NCBI RefSeq assembly: GCF_009674825.1
Contig: NZ_WKJH01000001.1
Span: forward strand, 714,592 to 778,591
Reading direction: 5' to 3'
Length of the DNA stretch: 64,000 nucleotides
From: Maribacter luteus
Lineage (GTDB): Bacteria > Bacteroidota > Bacteroidia > Flavobacteriales > Flavobacteriaceae
Position 1 is the stretch's first letter; the number at the start of each line of letters is the position of its first letter. A program made the position numbers and the translations under genes. Shown here piece after piece: positions 42,909 through 53,398 of the stretch. The notes beneath the pieces are model-generated. The model was not told where the DNA came from, made no database searches, and saw only the letters and a program-made list of their open reading frames with translations.

Positions 42909-45900
42909 ATGAAAAAAAGTAATTTAAATTTAAAATCGTTCACGATTCTATTTATTATTTCATCATGGTTTTCTTTTGCACAGGAAATTCCCATATCAGG
43001 AATTGTAAATGACGGATCAGGCTTACCAGTGCCCGGGGCAAATGTAATTGTAGAAGGGACTACCATTGGTACAGTCACGGATTTTGATGGTGCTTTTACC
43101 ATCAATACGGAAATTGGATCAACATTATCATTTAGTTATCTCGGTTATGTTACCCAAAGCATTGTTGTGAAGAACAGCGCAAGCATAACCGTTACCTTGA
43201 CAGAAGACCTAGAACAACTTGATGAAGTGGTGGTGGTTGGTTATGGTACTCAAAAGAAGAGTGTTGTGACAGGTGCTATTTCCGGAGTTAAACAAAGTGA
43301 ACTCGAAGATTTGCCTATCACTAGAGTAGAGCAAACTTTACAAGGTAGGGTTTCGGGTATGACCATTGCGTCAAATTCCGGACAGCCTGGATCCTCTTCT
43401 ACCGTGAGGGTTCGTGGAATTACCACATTAGGTAGTAACGACCCCCTATGGGTGGTTGATGGTGTTGTCGTAGATGCTGGTGGAATCGGATTTTTAAATC
43501 AATCGGATATCGCTTCCATAGAAGTGTTGAAAGATGCCGCATCCCAAGCCATATATGGTGCAAGAGCAGCAACAGGGGTGATTCTTATTACGACCAAAAA
43601 AGGAAAGTCTGGCAAACTAAGTATAAACTACAATGGTTATACAGGATTTTCTTCAGCCGCCAGAAAATTGGATTTATTGAATGCTACTGAATATGCTACC
43701 TTATTAAATGAGAAATCTGTTAATGGCGGAGGAGATATTTTATTTTCAGACCCGGCCTCTTTAGGTGAGGGTACGGATTGGCAATCGGTTATTTTCAATA
43801 AAGGAGCCCAAAAGACAACCCACGAACTAAGTCTTAGTGGTGGGAATGATGTATCTAAATACTATGCTTCCTTTGGTTATACCGATCAGGAAGGTATCGT
43901 GTTGAGTGATATCTCCAATTATACCCGAAAAAACATACGATTGAATTCCACGCACAAGATTACCGATAAGCTTACTTTTGGCCAAACAGTTGGGTATTCC
44001 AATGAGAAGACTGTAGGAATCGGGAATACCAATAGTGAATTCGGGGGGCCATTATCTTCAGCAATCAATTTGGACCCCACAACACCAATCGTTGAAACGG
44101 ATCCAATCCTTATAAATCAAGCCCCATATACGAATAACGGCGTAATGACCGATGCTAACGGAAACCCTTATGGTATTTCCAATTATGTTGCACAGGAAAT
44201 GTCCAATCCATTGGCGTACCAACAAACCCTTTTAGGGAATTACAGTTGGGCAGACAATTTTGTGGGAAATGCCTATTTAGAGTTTGAGCCTATTGAAGGT
44301 TTGAAATTCAGAAGTACACTAGGTGGAAAGCTTGCTTATTGGGGCAGTTACGGTTATACGCCTGAATCTTATCTGAATGCCAGTAGTATAGTAACCCAAA
44401 ATAATATATATAGGGTAACCAATAAAGGTTTTGGGTGGAACATTGAGAACACCGTTTCTTATACTAAATCCATTAGTGACCATAATTTCAGTGTGTTATT
44501 GGGTCAAGGTGTTTACATTGATAATATCGGTTCCGGTGAAAGTGTAACCTATTACGATATACCTGTAGACAGTTATAAGGATGCTTCTTTCAACTATGAC
44601 ATACCTACGGATCAAATAGATGCTTCCGCATGGACAAATACCGAGCATAAGGTAACTTCTTTATTTTCAAGATTGAATTATGATTTTAAAGAAAAATACC
44701 TATTGACCGCCATTATTCGTAGAGATGGATCTTCTCGTTTCGGCTCAAATAATAAATACGGTTATTTTCCTTCATTTTCTACGGGTTGGGTTCTTTCCAA
44801 TGAAGAATTTTGGCCAGATAACAGTGGGGTCGATCAATTTAAGATCAGAGGTGGTTATGGTGTTACCGGTAATGACAACATCGGAGATTTTAAATATTTA
44901 TCAACCATTGGCGATGGTAGAAACTATACCATCGGAACCTCAGGTTCAGTAACTATCGGTAATAGTCCTGATGCCCCTTCAAACCCAGACTTGAAATGGG
45001 AAGAAACAAGCCAGTTGAATATCGGTTTCGACTCAAGGTTGTTCAAAAATTTCACGGTTGCCTTTGATTGGTATAAAAAAGTAACAACAGGTATTCTTCA
45101 GGATGTCACCATTCCGGGATATGTCGGTGCCATTAGTAGCCCTACCGGGAATGTGGCGGATATGGAAAACAGGGGGGTCGATTTGGAACTGGGTTTCTCA
45201 AAACAATTTAATGAGTTCAACTTTTCTTTGAACGGAAACGTATCCTATTTGGAAAACGAGGTTACTTACCTAGGTAATGGTGTTGACTTTATTTCAGGAG
45301 GGGAAACGATACAATCGAGTACGTATCCAATTACAAGGACCGAAGTAGGCCAAACCGTAAATTCTTTCTATGGTTTTAAAACAAACGGTATTTTTCAAAA
45401 TCAAGCAGAGATTGACAGCTATGTAAGTTCAAATGGAACGGTAATCCAACCTAATGCGCAGCCAGGGGATTTTAAATGGAAGGATCTGGATGATAACGGA
45501 ACTATAGATTCTGATGATAGAATGTTTCTCGGAAATTCGATTCCTAAGTTTACATATGGTTTTACACTTAATTTAAGTTATAAGAATATAGACCTTTTGG
45601 TCTTTGGACAAGGAGCCGCAGGGAATAAGATTTTTCAAGGTTTAAGAAGGTTGGATATTGAAAACGCCAACTATCAAACTGCCGCTTTGGGAAGATGGGT
45701 AGGTGAAGGAACATCAAACTCCTATCCTAGACTAACGACCAACGATACCAATAATAACTTCTCCAATCCTTCTGATTTTTATCTTGAGGATGGTGATTAT
45801 TTCAGGTTCAAGACGATCCAAGTTGGGTATACAATTCCGAAAGACCTGCTAAGCAAATATGGTATTGATAAATTAAGGATTTACTTAACAGGTGAAAACT

Positions 45901-46022
45901 TATTCACTTTTACGAAATATACAGGTTACGATCCAGAAATCGGGGGTGATGTTTTCGGAATTGACCGAGGGTATTATCCACAGGCCAAGACCAATCAAAT
46001 TGGAATAAACTTACAGTTTTAA
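42909..46022 (+). CDS. SusC/RagA-family TonB-linked transporter of the beta-glucan locus
   Basis: 1037 residues. Signal peptide ending SWFSFAQ, then the carboxypeptidase-regulatory-like domain (IPISGIVNDGSGLPVPGANVIVEGTTIGTV). Next the TonB-box-like LDEVVVVGYGTQKKSVVTGA, the plug (TRVEQTLQGRVSGMTIASNSGQPG, RVRGITTLGSNDPLWVVDG, IEVLKDAASQAIYGARAATG) and a barrel ending QIGINLQF. It imports oligosaccharides bound by the SusD partner (17-base gap). The downstream enzyme set points to beta-1,3/1,6-glucan such as laminarin. Confidence 0.95.
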   Translation: MKKSNLNLKSFTILFIISSWFSFAQEIPISGIVNDGSGLPVPGANVIVEGTTIGTVTDFDGAFTINTEIGSTLSFSYLGYVTQSIVVKNSASITVTLTEDLEQLDEVVVVGYGTQKKSVVTGAISGVKQSELEDLPITRVEQTLQGRVSGMTIASNSGQPGSSSTVRVRGITTLGSNDPLWVVDGVVVDAGGIGFLNQSDIASIEVLKDAASQAIYGARAATGVILITTKKGKSGKLSINYNGYTGFSSAARKLDLLNATEYATLLNEKSVNGGGDILFSDPASLGEGTDWQSVIFNKGAQKTTHELSLSGGNDVSKYYASFGYTDQEGIVLSDISNYTRKNIRLNSTHKITDKLTFGQTVGYSNEKTVGIGNTNSEFGGPLSSAINLDPTTPIVETDPILINQAPYTNNGVMTDANGNPYGISNYVAQEMSNPLAYQQTLLGNYSWADNFVGNAYLEFEPIEGLKFRSTLGGKLAYWGSYGYTPESYLNASSIVTQNNIYRVTNKGFGWNIENTVSYTKSISDHNFSVLLGQGVYIDNIGSGESVTYYDIPVDSYKDASFNYDIPTDQIDASAWTNTEHKVTSLFSRLNYDFKEKYLLTAIIRRDGSSRFGSNNKYGYFPSFSTGWVLSNEEFWPDNSGVDQFKIRGGYGVTGNDNIGDFKYLSTIGDGRNYTIGTSGSVTIGNSPDAPSNPDLKWEETSQLNIGFDSRLFKNFTVAFDWYKKVTTGILQDVTIPGYVGAISSPTGNVADMENRGVDLELGFSKQFNEFNFSLNGNVSYLENEVTYLGNGVDFISGGETIQSSTYPITRTEVGQTVNSFYGFKTNGIFQNQAEIDSYVSSNGTVIQPNAQPGDFKWKDLDDNGTIDSDDRMFLGNSIPKFTYGFTLNLSYKNIDLLVFGQGAAGNKIFQGLRRLDIENANYQTAALGRWVGEGTSNSYPRLTTNDTNNNFSNPSDFYLEDGDYFRFKTIQVGYTIPKDLLSKYGIDKLRIYLTGENLFTFTKYTGYDPEIGGDVFGIDRGYYPQAKTNQIGINLQF

Positions 46023-46039
46023 TAAAAATATTTAAAGAT

Positions 46040-47551
46040 ATGACACTTAAAAAAATAAAGATTATATGTATTGGGCTCCCAATATTGCTTTTCATGGTAT
46101 CATGCAGTAAAGAGTTTTTGGAAGTGGATCCGGAGGGGACTTCATTAGAAGAGAATTATTATAAAACTGCAGAGGAGGCTTATTCGGGTTTAGTTGCTGT
46201 TTACGATGTGATAGGAAAACAATCCAAAGGGTTCGAGAATATGATCGCATTATTGAATTCAGGATCTGATGATCACTATTGCGGTGGTGGTAGTTCATCC
46301 GATGGTTCACAATTGCAGGTTTTTTCCAATTATACCATTAGTGAAAGCACAGTTGCCGAAAGTTATTGGGACGATTTTTACCAAGGCATCTTTAGGGCAA
46401 ATACACTTTTGACAAAACTCCCTGATGTTGATATGGATGAATCCCTAAAAGCAAGATATACGGCTGAAACCAAAGCTTTGAGGGCCATTTACTATTTTGA
46501 GTTGGTTAGACTGTTCGGGAATATACCCCTTATTACAACACCTTTGTCTACCGATGAATATTATACTGTAGTGCAGGCAGACCCAAGTGAGGTTTATGCC
46601 CAAATAGAAACGGATTTAAGTGAAGCTATTGATGATCTACCCGTAACATTGGAACTATCTTCAGAGGCTGGTCGTATAAGTCAAGGGGCTGCAAAAGCCG
46701 TTTTGGGAAAAGTGTATTTATTCGAAGGAAAGAACTCTGAAGCCGCCGAACAATTTGCAGATGTAAACGGTACACCGGGATCTACAAGTGCATATGGATA
46801 TAAATTGCTTGATAACTTTTCAGATTTATGGGATGTAGATAATACTTATAATAGCGAAGCAATCATTGAAATAGCACATACCGATCAAAGTAATGCCGTT
46901 TGGGGCAATTGGGGCGCTGGAGACGATGAAGGCAACAGCTTGAATGTTATGGTAGGCCCTAGGGGATATGTACGAACTTCAGGTTCTACGGCACCTGATT
47001 ATGCTGCGGGTTGGGGCTTTAATATTATAACACAAAGTCTATATGATGCTATGAATGGCGACCCAAGATTTGATTCAACAATTGAGGATTTACAATCCTA
47101 TGTGGATGCGGGTGAAGTTGAATTGGAAGAAAGTTACCAATACACAGGCTATTACCTTAAAAAATTCATGCCTTTAAACTCTGATGTTTCAACTGGTGGA
47201 GGTGATGCTGTGCTTAACTATAAACAACATACGTATATGATACGTTTGGCCGATACCTATTTAATGGAAGCGGAAGCCTTAGGCGGGAGTGGAACACGTG
47301 CTCAAGCATTATTAGACGCCGTAAGGGCAAGAGTAGGGCTACCCTCTGTTCCTGTTTCGATTGATGCCATTTTAAGTGAACGTCGTTTGGAGTTGGCGGG
47401 CGAAGGCCATAGATGGTACGATTTGGTAAGAACGGGTAATGCAGCCAATACTTTGGCTGATAGAGGGTTTGTAGCTGGTAAAAATGAGATTTTACCTATT
47501 CCTTTAGCCGAATTGGAAAATACGCTACTAGAGCAAAATCCTAATTATTAA
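46040..47551 (+). CDS. SusD/RagB-family lipoprotein of the beta-glucan locus
   Basis: 503 residues. Lipoprotein signal ending LLFMVSCSKEFLEVDPEG, the SusD hallmark. Helical repeats follow (LKARYTAETKALRAIYYFELVRLFGNIPLI, AGRISQGAAKAVLGKVYLFEGKNSEAA), and the C-terminal region has ALLDAVRARVGLPSV, LSERRLELAGEGHRWYDLVRTG and NEILPIPLAELE. Surface glycan capture and lid for SusC. The next gene is a glycan-binding lipoprotein after 17 bases. Confidence 0.95.
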   Translation: MTLKKIKIICIGLPILLFMVSCSKEFLEVDPEGTSLEENYYKTAEEAYSGLVAVYDVIGKQSKGFENMIALLNSGSDDHYCGGGSSSDGSQLQVFSNYTISESTVAESYWDDFYQGIFRANTLLTKLPDVDMDESLKARYTAETKALRAIYYFELVRLFGNIPLITTPLSTDEYYTVVQADPSEVYAQIETDLSEAIDDLPVTLELSSEAGRISQGAAKAVLGKVYLFEGKNSEAAEQFADVNGTPGSTSAYGYKLLDNFSDLWDVDNTYNSEAIIEIAHTDQSNAVWGNWGAGDDEGNSLNVMVGPRGYVRTSGSTAPDYAAGWGFNIITQSLYDAMNGDPRFDSTIEDLQSYVDAGEVELEESYQYTGYYLKKFMPLNSDVSTGGGDAVLNYKQHTYMIRLADTYLMEAEALGGSGTRAQALLDAVRARVGLPSVPVSIDAILSERRLELAGEGHRWYDLVRTGNAANTLADRGFVAGKNEILPIPLAELENTLLEQNPNY

Positions 47552-47568
47552 TATTAAAACGAAATTTT

Positions 47569-48444
47569 ATGAACTTTTATATAAAATTAAAAAACGTTGC
47601 TAGGTTTTTTACCTTGGGGTTGGCAACCGTAGTACTATTTTCTTGTCAACCAGAGGAGTGGGGCGATGGTAATGGTCTTTATGATACCGATTTAGATGCA
47701 AGTTTTACCATAACACCCGTTAGTGATTCGAATAATACCTATCTACTATCGGCCAATGGAAGTTATATCTCATCAAACTGGGATTTAGGAACAGGAGCTG
47801 GTTTTTATTCTGGAGGGGGAACCGAAGAAATATTCTTACCCGATGCTGGAACGTATTCCATTTCACATAAGGTCGTGGGTAAGGGAGGAGTCTCAGAAAC
47901 CACATCCCAGGAATTGGAAGTCGAGGTATCCGACCCTGTAGCAGGAAACATAGTAAAAGGAGGGTTGTTTGAGGATGCTGATGACCACGCAGAATGGACC
48001 GTTTTAAACATTAGTGATTCTGGAGCTTACTGGACTTTTAATGAAGGTAGCGCAACTATTGTTGCGAGTGGCTGGAACCAACAAGCTATTTACCAAGCCA
48101 TTGATGTTGTTGCGGATAAAGAGTATAAAATAGACATGGTTGTCTCTGGAGAAGGAAACGATGAAACCTGGTTCGAGGTAATGGCAAGTACCGTAGAGCC
48201 CATACAAGGGCAGGATTATGCAAATGATATTGTCATGGGATTGAATACTTGGGGAGGTTGTGGTACTGGGACGATCAGTGGTTTACTTTCTTCCGTAGGT
48301 TGTGTTGGTAATTCGTATTCAGACTCTATAAGCAATTCAGTGACATTTGACACTTCCGGAACAATCTATTTGGTAATTAAATGCGGGGGTAACCAAACTC
48401 CTGGTATTTCAATTTCCCGTGTTGAAATGAGAGGATCTAATTAA
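47569..48444 (+). CDS. Surface glycan-binding lipoprotein (PKD-like plus carbohydrate-binding-like domain)
   Basis: 291 residues. The lipoprotein signal LGLATVVLFSC is followed by QPEEWGDGNG. Residues about 45-125 form a PKD/Ig-like domain (FTITPVSDSNNTYLLSANGSYISSNWDLGTGAGFYSGGG). Residues about 130-290 resemble a jelly-roll carbohydrate-binding domain of the CBM4/9 kind (GGLFEDADDHAEWTVLN, QQAIYQAIDVVADKEYKIDMVVSG, GTIYLVIKCGGN). Proteins at this position after SusD are surface glycan-binding proteins (SusE/F analogues). No catalytic residues are apparent. A strong hairpin follows, so transcription of the SusCD-SGBP unit probably stops here. Confidence 0.82.
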   Translation: MNFYIKLKNVARFFTLGLATVVLFSCQPEEWGDGNGLYDTDLDASFTITPVSDSNNTYLLSANGSYISSNWDLGTGAGFYSGGGTEEIFLPDAGTYSISHKVVGKGGVSETTSQELEVEVSDPVAGNIVKGGLFEDADDHAEWTVLNISDSGAYWTFNEGSATIVASGWNQQAIYQAIDVVADKEYKIDMVVSGEGNDETWFEVMASTVEPIQGQDYANDIVMGLNTWGGCGTGTISGLLSSVGCVGNSYSDSISNSVTFDTSGTIYLVIKCGGNQTPGISISRVEMRGSN

Positions 48445-48489
48445 TGGCATAAAAATTCAAAGGTTTTTGCACTGAGTTAGTTTTTGTTA

Positions 48490-48530
48490 AAAGCCCATAT
48501 GCTTCATTGGATTGTATGTATATGGGCTTT
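48490..48530 (+). terminator. Rho-independent-like terminator after the SGBP gene
   Basis: AAAGCCCATAT at 48490-48500 pairs perfectly with ATATGGGCTTT at 48520-48530 (11 base pairs, 19-base loop), followed by AAATTT. It separates the SusCD-SGBP unit from the hydrolase genes, which therefore likely have their own promoter within 48531-48666. Confidence 0.65.
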
Positions 48531-48666
48531 AAATTTAGTGAAAACCTCAATGCCCTTCCTAATAATAGGGGATTGTAATTATTTTGTATACCATAGGTTC
48601 ATATAAGTGACCAGTCATATTGGTTATTGTATTAACTAAATTCAATTAATAATTTAAAATTTTATC

Positions 48667-50097
48667 ATGAATCACCCCTTTATACTTTTAATATGCGCTC
48701 TTTTTTTGGTCAAGTGCTCTTCAACCGATACAAGTTCCGATGCATCGGAGGTAACACCACCGGATCAATCTACGGCATATAGCGATGTGGATTTATACGT
48801 TACCAAACCTGATCAATCGGAGTTGTTTAATTTACAGGCAAACAAAGTGCCTTCGTATACTGAGAATGGCAATTTCTCAATTACCGTTGACCCCGAAACA
48901 ACGTATCAAACAATGGACGGTTTCGGCTTTTCCTTAACGGGCGGTAGTGCATTGCATTTGAATGATATGTCCGATGCTTCAAGAGCTGAAATTTTAAATG
49001 AACTTTTTGATTCGGATAACATTGGTGTAAGTTATCTGAGAATCAGTATAGGGGCTTCCGATTTAGATGCGGAAGTGTTCTCTTATGACGATTTATCCGA
49101 AGGTGAAACCGATGAAAGCCTAGAGAGGTTTTCGATAGAAAAAGATAAAGAGAACCTGATTCCGGTTCTAAAGGAAATATTGGCGATCAACCCCAATATT
49201 AAAATAATGGGATCACCCTGGTCCGCACCAACTTGGATGAAAACGAACAATAATTCCATAGGTGGAAGTTTAAAACCCGAATATTATGCAGTATATGCAG
49301 ATTACTTTGTAAAGTACATAAAGGCCTATGAGGCGGAAGGAATTACGGTAGATGCCATTACGGTACAAAACGAACCTTTGCATGATGGCAATAACCCCAG
49401 TATGTATATGGAAGCGATCGATCAAGCCGATTTTGTGAAAAACCACCTTGGTCCGGCTTTTGAAACCGCAGGTATACAGACTAAAATTATCGTTTGGGAT
49501 CATAATGCGGATAATCCAAGTTATCCCATGACAATATTCGCTGATACCGAAGCGAATGAATACGTTGATGGTTCGGCCTTTCACCTATATGGGGGGTCTA
49601 TTGATAATTTGAGTACAGTACATAATGCTTACCCTGATAAAAACCTGTATTTCACAGAACAATGGGTGGGTGTTAACAGTGAATTTGACGATAATCTACT
49701 TTGGCACACACGGGAATTGATTGTCGGTGCAACCCGTAATTGGTGCAAAACGGTTTTAGAATGGAATTTAGCTTCGAATTCCAATTTGGAAATACATACA
49801 GATGGAGGTTGTACCGAATGTTTAGGGGCATTGACCATTGATGGTGATACTGTAAAAAGAAATGTTGCTTATTACATTATCGCCCATGCCTCAAAATTTG
49901 TAAGACCGGGTTCGGTACGGGTCAGTTCAAACTATTCTTCCGATTTACCGAATGTAGCATTTGAAACCCCAAGTGGGGATATCGTTGTAATCGTCGTGAA
50001 CAATACGTCAATAGATATGGCCTTTAATATAAAATCCCCTAGTGGTTCGATCTCGACATCATTGGATGCAGGTGCCGTTGGAACATATGTATGGTAA
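48667..50097 (+). CDS. GH30-family beta-glucanase lipoprotein (copy 1)
   Basis: 476 residues, lipobox LVKC. GH30 enzymes are retaining; the GH30_1/30_3 group includes glucosylceramidases and endo-beta-1,6-glucanases. Seen: YQTMDGFGFSLTGGSALHL at the start of the barrel, SYLRISIGASDLD, IMGSPWSAPTWMKTNN, the acid/base Glu in ITVQNEPLHDGN, the nucleophile Glu in NLYFTEQWVG, and the C-terminal beta domain. The downstream genes for GH5, GH30 and GH16 enzymes suggest mixed beta-1,3/1,6-glucan; a beta-1,6 role for this family is the best guess. First gene after the terminator. Confidence 0.9.
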   Translation: MNHPFILLICALFLVKCSSTDTSSDASEVTPPDQSTAYSDVDLYVTKPDQSELFNLQANKVPSYTENGNFSITVDPETTYQTMDGFGFSLTGGSALHLNDMSDASRAEILNELFDSDNIGVSYLRISIGASDLDAEVFSYDDLSEGETDESLERFSIEKDKENLIPVLKEILAINPNIKIMGSPWSAPTWMKTNNNSIGGSLKPEYYAVYADYFVKYIKAYEAEGITVDAITVQNEPLHDGNNPSMYMEAIDQADFVKNHLGPAFETAGIQTKIIVWDHNADNPSYPMTIFADTEANEYVDGSAFHLYGGSIDNLSTVHNAYPDKNLYFTEQWVGVNSEFDDNLLWHTRELIVGATRNWCKTVLEWNLASNSNLEIHTDGGCTECLGALTIDGDTVKRNVAYYIIAHASKFVRPGSVRVSSNYSSDLPNVAFETPSGDIVVIVVNNTSIDMAFNIKSPSGSISTSLDAGAVGTYVW

Positions 50098-50121
50098 TAG
50101 CCCTACTATAAAAATTCAGTA

Positions 50122-51882
50122 ATGAAAAAATTATATTTTGGTTTAATAATATTTTGCTTGTTTTTAACATCATTCAATGATGCTTCTGCTCAAATGTTTT
50201 TGCATGCAGAGGGCCAGAACATTGTTGATGGGAATGGCAAGAACGTACTATTGCGGGGTTTAGGTCTTGGAGGATGGATGGTCCAGGAAGGTTATATGCT
50301 GCAAACGGGAAAATTCGCAGGGCCTCAACATGTTATCAGACAAAAAATAGAAGACCTTATCGGTAAGGAAAAAACAGAGATATTCTATGAAGCTTATTTA
50401 GCCAATGGCGTAACCAAAAGAGATGTGGATTCCTTGGCCAGTTGGGGTTTTAACTCCATTAGGTTACCCATGCATTATAACTTATTTACACCACCCATCG
50501 AGGATGAAAAAAATGATGGGATCACTTGGATCGAGAAAGGATTTCAAATGACGGATGATGTACTGAAATGGTGTAAGGAAAATCAAATGTACCTTATCTT
50601 GGATTTACATGCCGCACCAGGCGGACAAGGGAACGATGCCAATATATCCGATTACGATACATCCAAACCATCCCTGTGGGAAAGTGAAGCCAATCAAAGA
50701 AAAATGATTGCTTTATGGCAAAAACTGGCAAATCGGTATAAAGATGAACCATGGATTGGGGGTTACGATATAATCAACGAACCCAATTGGAATTTTACAG
50801 AAGAAGATAAAAACGGCTGTGATGAAAAATTGAACGCCCCATTAAGACAGCTAATGGTTGATATTACCAAAGCTATTAGGGAGGTGGATCCCAATCATAT
50901 AATTTTTATTGAAGGTAATTGTTGGGGAAATAATTACGAAGGTATTTTTCCGCTTTGGGACGATAATACGGTATTAAGTTTCCATAAATACTGGAATTTC
51001 AACACAAAGGAATCCATCCAGGAATTCTTGGACTACAGAAAGGAATATAATGTGCCCATTTGGTTGGGTGAAAGTGGTGAAAACTCAAATGTTTGGTTTA
51101 AAGAGGCCATTCATTTAATGGAAGCCAATACTATTGGCTGGGCATTTTGGCCCATGAAAAAGGTGGATAATATAGCTGGGGTAACTTCGGTTACCAAAAA
51201 TCCCGGTTTTGAAATTATTCTCAACTATTGGAAAAATGGAGGAGAGAAGCCTTCTGAAGAATTTGCGTTCAATGCATTAATGCAATTGGCCGAAAATTAC
51301 AAGATGGAAAACCTCACCATAAAACCCGATGTTATTGATGGCATGTTTCGACAAGTCAATACGAACACCACCAAACCTTATAAAAAAAACAGTATTCCGG
51401 GAATCATATACGCAACGGAGTACGATTTAGGAACAAATGGCCATGCCTATCTGGATAAGGATTTTATTAATTATAGGGTAGACACCGGTATACGTGTTTC
51501 ATGGAATAAAGGAAATAAAATGCGGAATGACGGTGTTGATATCCAAACTTGTAATGATCGAAATTCAAATGGGTATGAAGTTTTTGATATTCAGGAAGGT
51601 GAATGGTTGCAATATACCGTTACGGCAGAGACCGAAGGGGCCTTCGATGTTTCAATAAGATACTCGAGTAAAGTTACGGAAGGGGCTTATCATTTGGAAA
51701 ACGATAAAAGGCACATATCAAACGTATTCATACTACCTAAAACTACAAATGACGGTGCAATTTATGAAACCATGACCATTGAAAATATAAAATTGTCAAA
51801 GGGGAAAAATAAAATCAAATTGGTCTTTGATAAGGGTGGCGTCATTTTAAACTATTTGGAATTTAAAAGAAAGAAAGGATGA
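50122..51882 (+). CDS. GH5-family glucanase with C-terminal CBM6
   Basis: 586 residues, Sec signal ending NDASAQ. The catalytic domain has VLLRGLGLGGWMVQEGYMLQ, SWGFNSIRLPMHYN, the acid/base Glu in YDIINEPNWNF and the nucleophile Glu in IWLGESGENS. The layout recalls exo-beta-1,3-glucanase/beta-1,6-glucanase GH5 subfamilies. From about residue 430 a CBM6-like module follows (IPGIIYATEYDLGTNGHAYLD to IKLVFDKGGVILNYLEF), with VDIQTCNDRNSNGYEVFDIQEGEWLQYTV. CBM6 modules often bind beta-glucan. The stop overlaps the next GH30 start by four bases. Confidence 0.9.
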   Translation: MKKLYFGLIIFCLFLTSFNDASAQMFLHAEGQNIVDGNGKNVLLRGLGLGGWMVQEGYMLQTGKFAGPQHVIRQKIEDLIGKEKTEIFYEAYLANGVTKRDVDSLASWGFNSIRLPMHYNLFTPPIEDEKNDGITWIEKGFQMTDDVLKWCKENQMYLILDLHAAPGGQGNDANISDYDTSKPSLWESEANQRKMIALWQKLANRYKDEPWIGGYDIINEPNWNFTEEDKNGCDEKLNAPLRQLMVDITKAIREVDPNHIIFIEGNCWGNNYEGIFPLWDDNTVLSFHKYWNFNTKESIQEFLDYRKEYNVPIWLGESGENSNVWFKEAIHLMEANTIGWAFWPMKKVDNIAGVTSVTKNPGFEIILNYWKNGGEKPSEEFAFNALMQLAENYKMENLTIKPDVIDGMFRQVNTNTTKPYKKNSIPGIIYATEYDLGTNGHAYLDKDFINYRVDTGIRVSWNKGNKMRNDGVDIQTCNDRNSNGYEVFDIQEGEWLQYTVTAETEGAFDVSIRYSSKVTEGAYHLENDKRHISNVFILPKTTNDGAIYETMTIENIKLSKGKNKIKLVFDKGGVILNYLEFKRKKG

Positions 51883-53363
51883 AAAATAAATATTTTGTTT
51901 CCATGGCAATATTTGTGCTGATGGTATCTTGTAACAATTCAAAAAAAGAGGCATTGAAAGTACCGGACGATAAAGGCATGGAAAAGGTAACAAGGTCCCT
52001 TATTGACCAAAAAGTCGAAGTATACACAACTGCGAAAGACACCGATTTTAGATTGTCGAAAACAAATGAAAATGTATTTGTGAATTCGACCCAACCCACC
52101 GAAGCGGAAATTTCCGTTTTTGTAAACCCCGATAAAACCTTTCAAGAATTTTTAGGTATCGGTGGGGCGATTACAGATGCAGCTGCAGAGGTGTTTTCGA
52201 CCTTAGGCAAAGACAAACAAGAAGAATTTTTAAAAGCCTATTATTCCGATGAAGGAATAAACTACAATATCATAAGAACGAGTATCCATAGCAGCGACTT
52301 TGGATTAGGAAGCCATACTTACATAGAAGAAGGTGATAAGGATCTTAAAACATTTTCCATAGAAAAAGACAAGGTAAAGCGCATACCAATGATCAAACGG
52401 GCAAAAGCCCTGATTAAAGAAGATTTGGTCTTCTATGCAAGCCCTTGGAGCCCCCCGGCTTTTATGAAAACCAACAACGACATGTTGCATGGCGGCAAAT
52501 TATTGCCGGAATACAACCAGGCGTGGGCAAACTACTATGTGAAATTTATTGAAGCTTATGAAGCAGAGGATATTCCGGTTTGGGGCGTAACCATCCAAAA
52601 TGAACCAATGGCTGTTCAACGTTGGGAGTCCTGCATTTATACTGCGGAGGAAGAACGCGATTTCTTGAAAAATTATTTAGGCCCAACATTCGAAAAAAGT
52701 GGGTTGGGAGATAAGAACATCGTGGTATGGGACCATAACAGGGATTTAATATCACAAAGGGCAAATACTATTTTTGAAGACCCGGAAGCAATGAAATATG
52801 CTTGGGGAATCGGATTTCATTGGTATGAAACATGGGCAGGTGGCGAACCTAAATATGACAACTTAAAGAATATCAAAGAATCGTTTCCAACTAAAAATCT
52901 GTTGTTTACAGAAGGCTGTCAAGAGCAGTTTGACCCAACGCAATACCAAAGGTGGTCTAATGCAGAACGTTATGGCAACTCTATGATCAATGATTTTAAT
53001 AGTGGAACAGTTGGATGGACCGATTGGAATATCCTATTGAATGAAAATGGAGGTCCAAATCATGTTCAGAATTTTTGCTTTGCACCAATACATGCCGATA
53101 CCACAACAGGGGAATTGATTTATACACCCTCTTATTTCTATATAGGTCATTTTTCAAAATTCATTAAAAAAGGAGCTTTAAGGGTAAGTACAACTACAAG
53201 CAGAAGTACCCTTGAAAGCACTTCGTTCCAAAATCCGGATGGACAGATTGTAACCGTAGTAATGAATAAAACAGATGACAGTATTCAGTATAAATTACTT
53301 GTGAACGAATTTGAAACAATTAATACAATCCCACCACATTCAATGCAATCTTTGGTTTATTAA
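51879..53363 (+). CDS. GH30-family beta-glucanase lipoprotein (copy 2)
   Basis: 494 residues, lipobox LMVSC. It shares the GH30 plan with copy 1 but is distinct: FQEFLGIGGAITDAAAEVFSTLG, NIIRTSIHSSDFGLGSHTY, FYASPWSPPAFMKTNN, acid/base Glu in VTIQNEPMAVQRWESC, nucleophile Glu in LLFTEGCQEQF, and GWTDWNILLNENGGPNHVQNFC. This form matches the glucosylceramidase-like GH30 group found in laminarin loci. It is translationally coupled (ATGA) to the preceding GH5 gene. Two diverged GH30 enzymes in one operon may divide endo and exo action on beta-1,6 branches. Confidence 0.9.
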   Translation: MKNKYFVSMAIFVLMVSCNNSKKEALKVPDDKGMEKVTRSLIDQKVEVYTTAKDTDFRLSKTNENVFVNSTQPTEAEISVFVNPDKTFQEFLGIGGAITDAAAEVFSTLGKDKQEEFLKAYYSDEGINYNIIRTSIHSSDFGLGSHTYIEEGDKDLKTFSIEKDKVKRIPMIKRAKALIKEDLVFYASPWSPPAFMKTNNDMLHGGKLLPEYNQAWANYYVKFIEAYEAEDIPVWGVTIQNEPMAVQRWESCIYTAEEERDFLKNYLGPTFEKSGLGDKNIVVWDHNRDLISQRANTIFEDPEAMKYAWGIGFHWYETWAGGEPKYDNLKNIKESFPTKNLLFTEGCQEQFDPTQYQRWSNAERYGNSMINDFNSGTVGWTDWNILLNENGGPNHVQNFCFAPIHADTTTGELIYTPSYFYIGHFSKFIKKGALRVSTTTSRSTLESTSFQNPDGQIVTVVMNKTDDSIQYKLLVNEFETINTIPPHSMQSLVY

Positions 53364-53398
53364 AGACCTTATTCTTTCAACTAATAAATAATAAAACA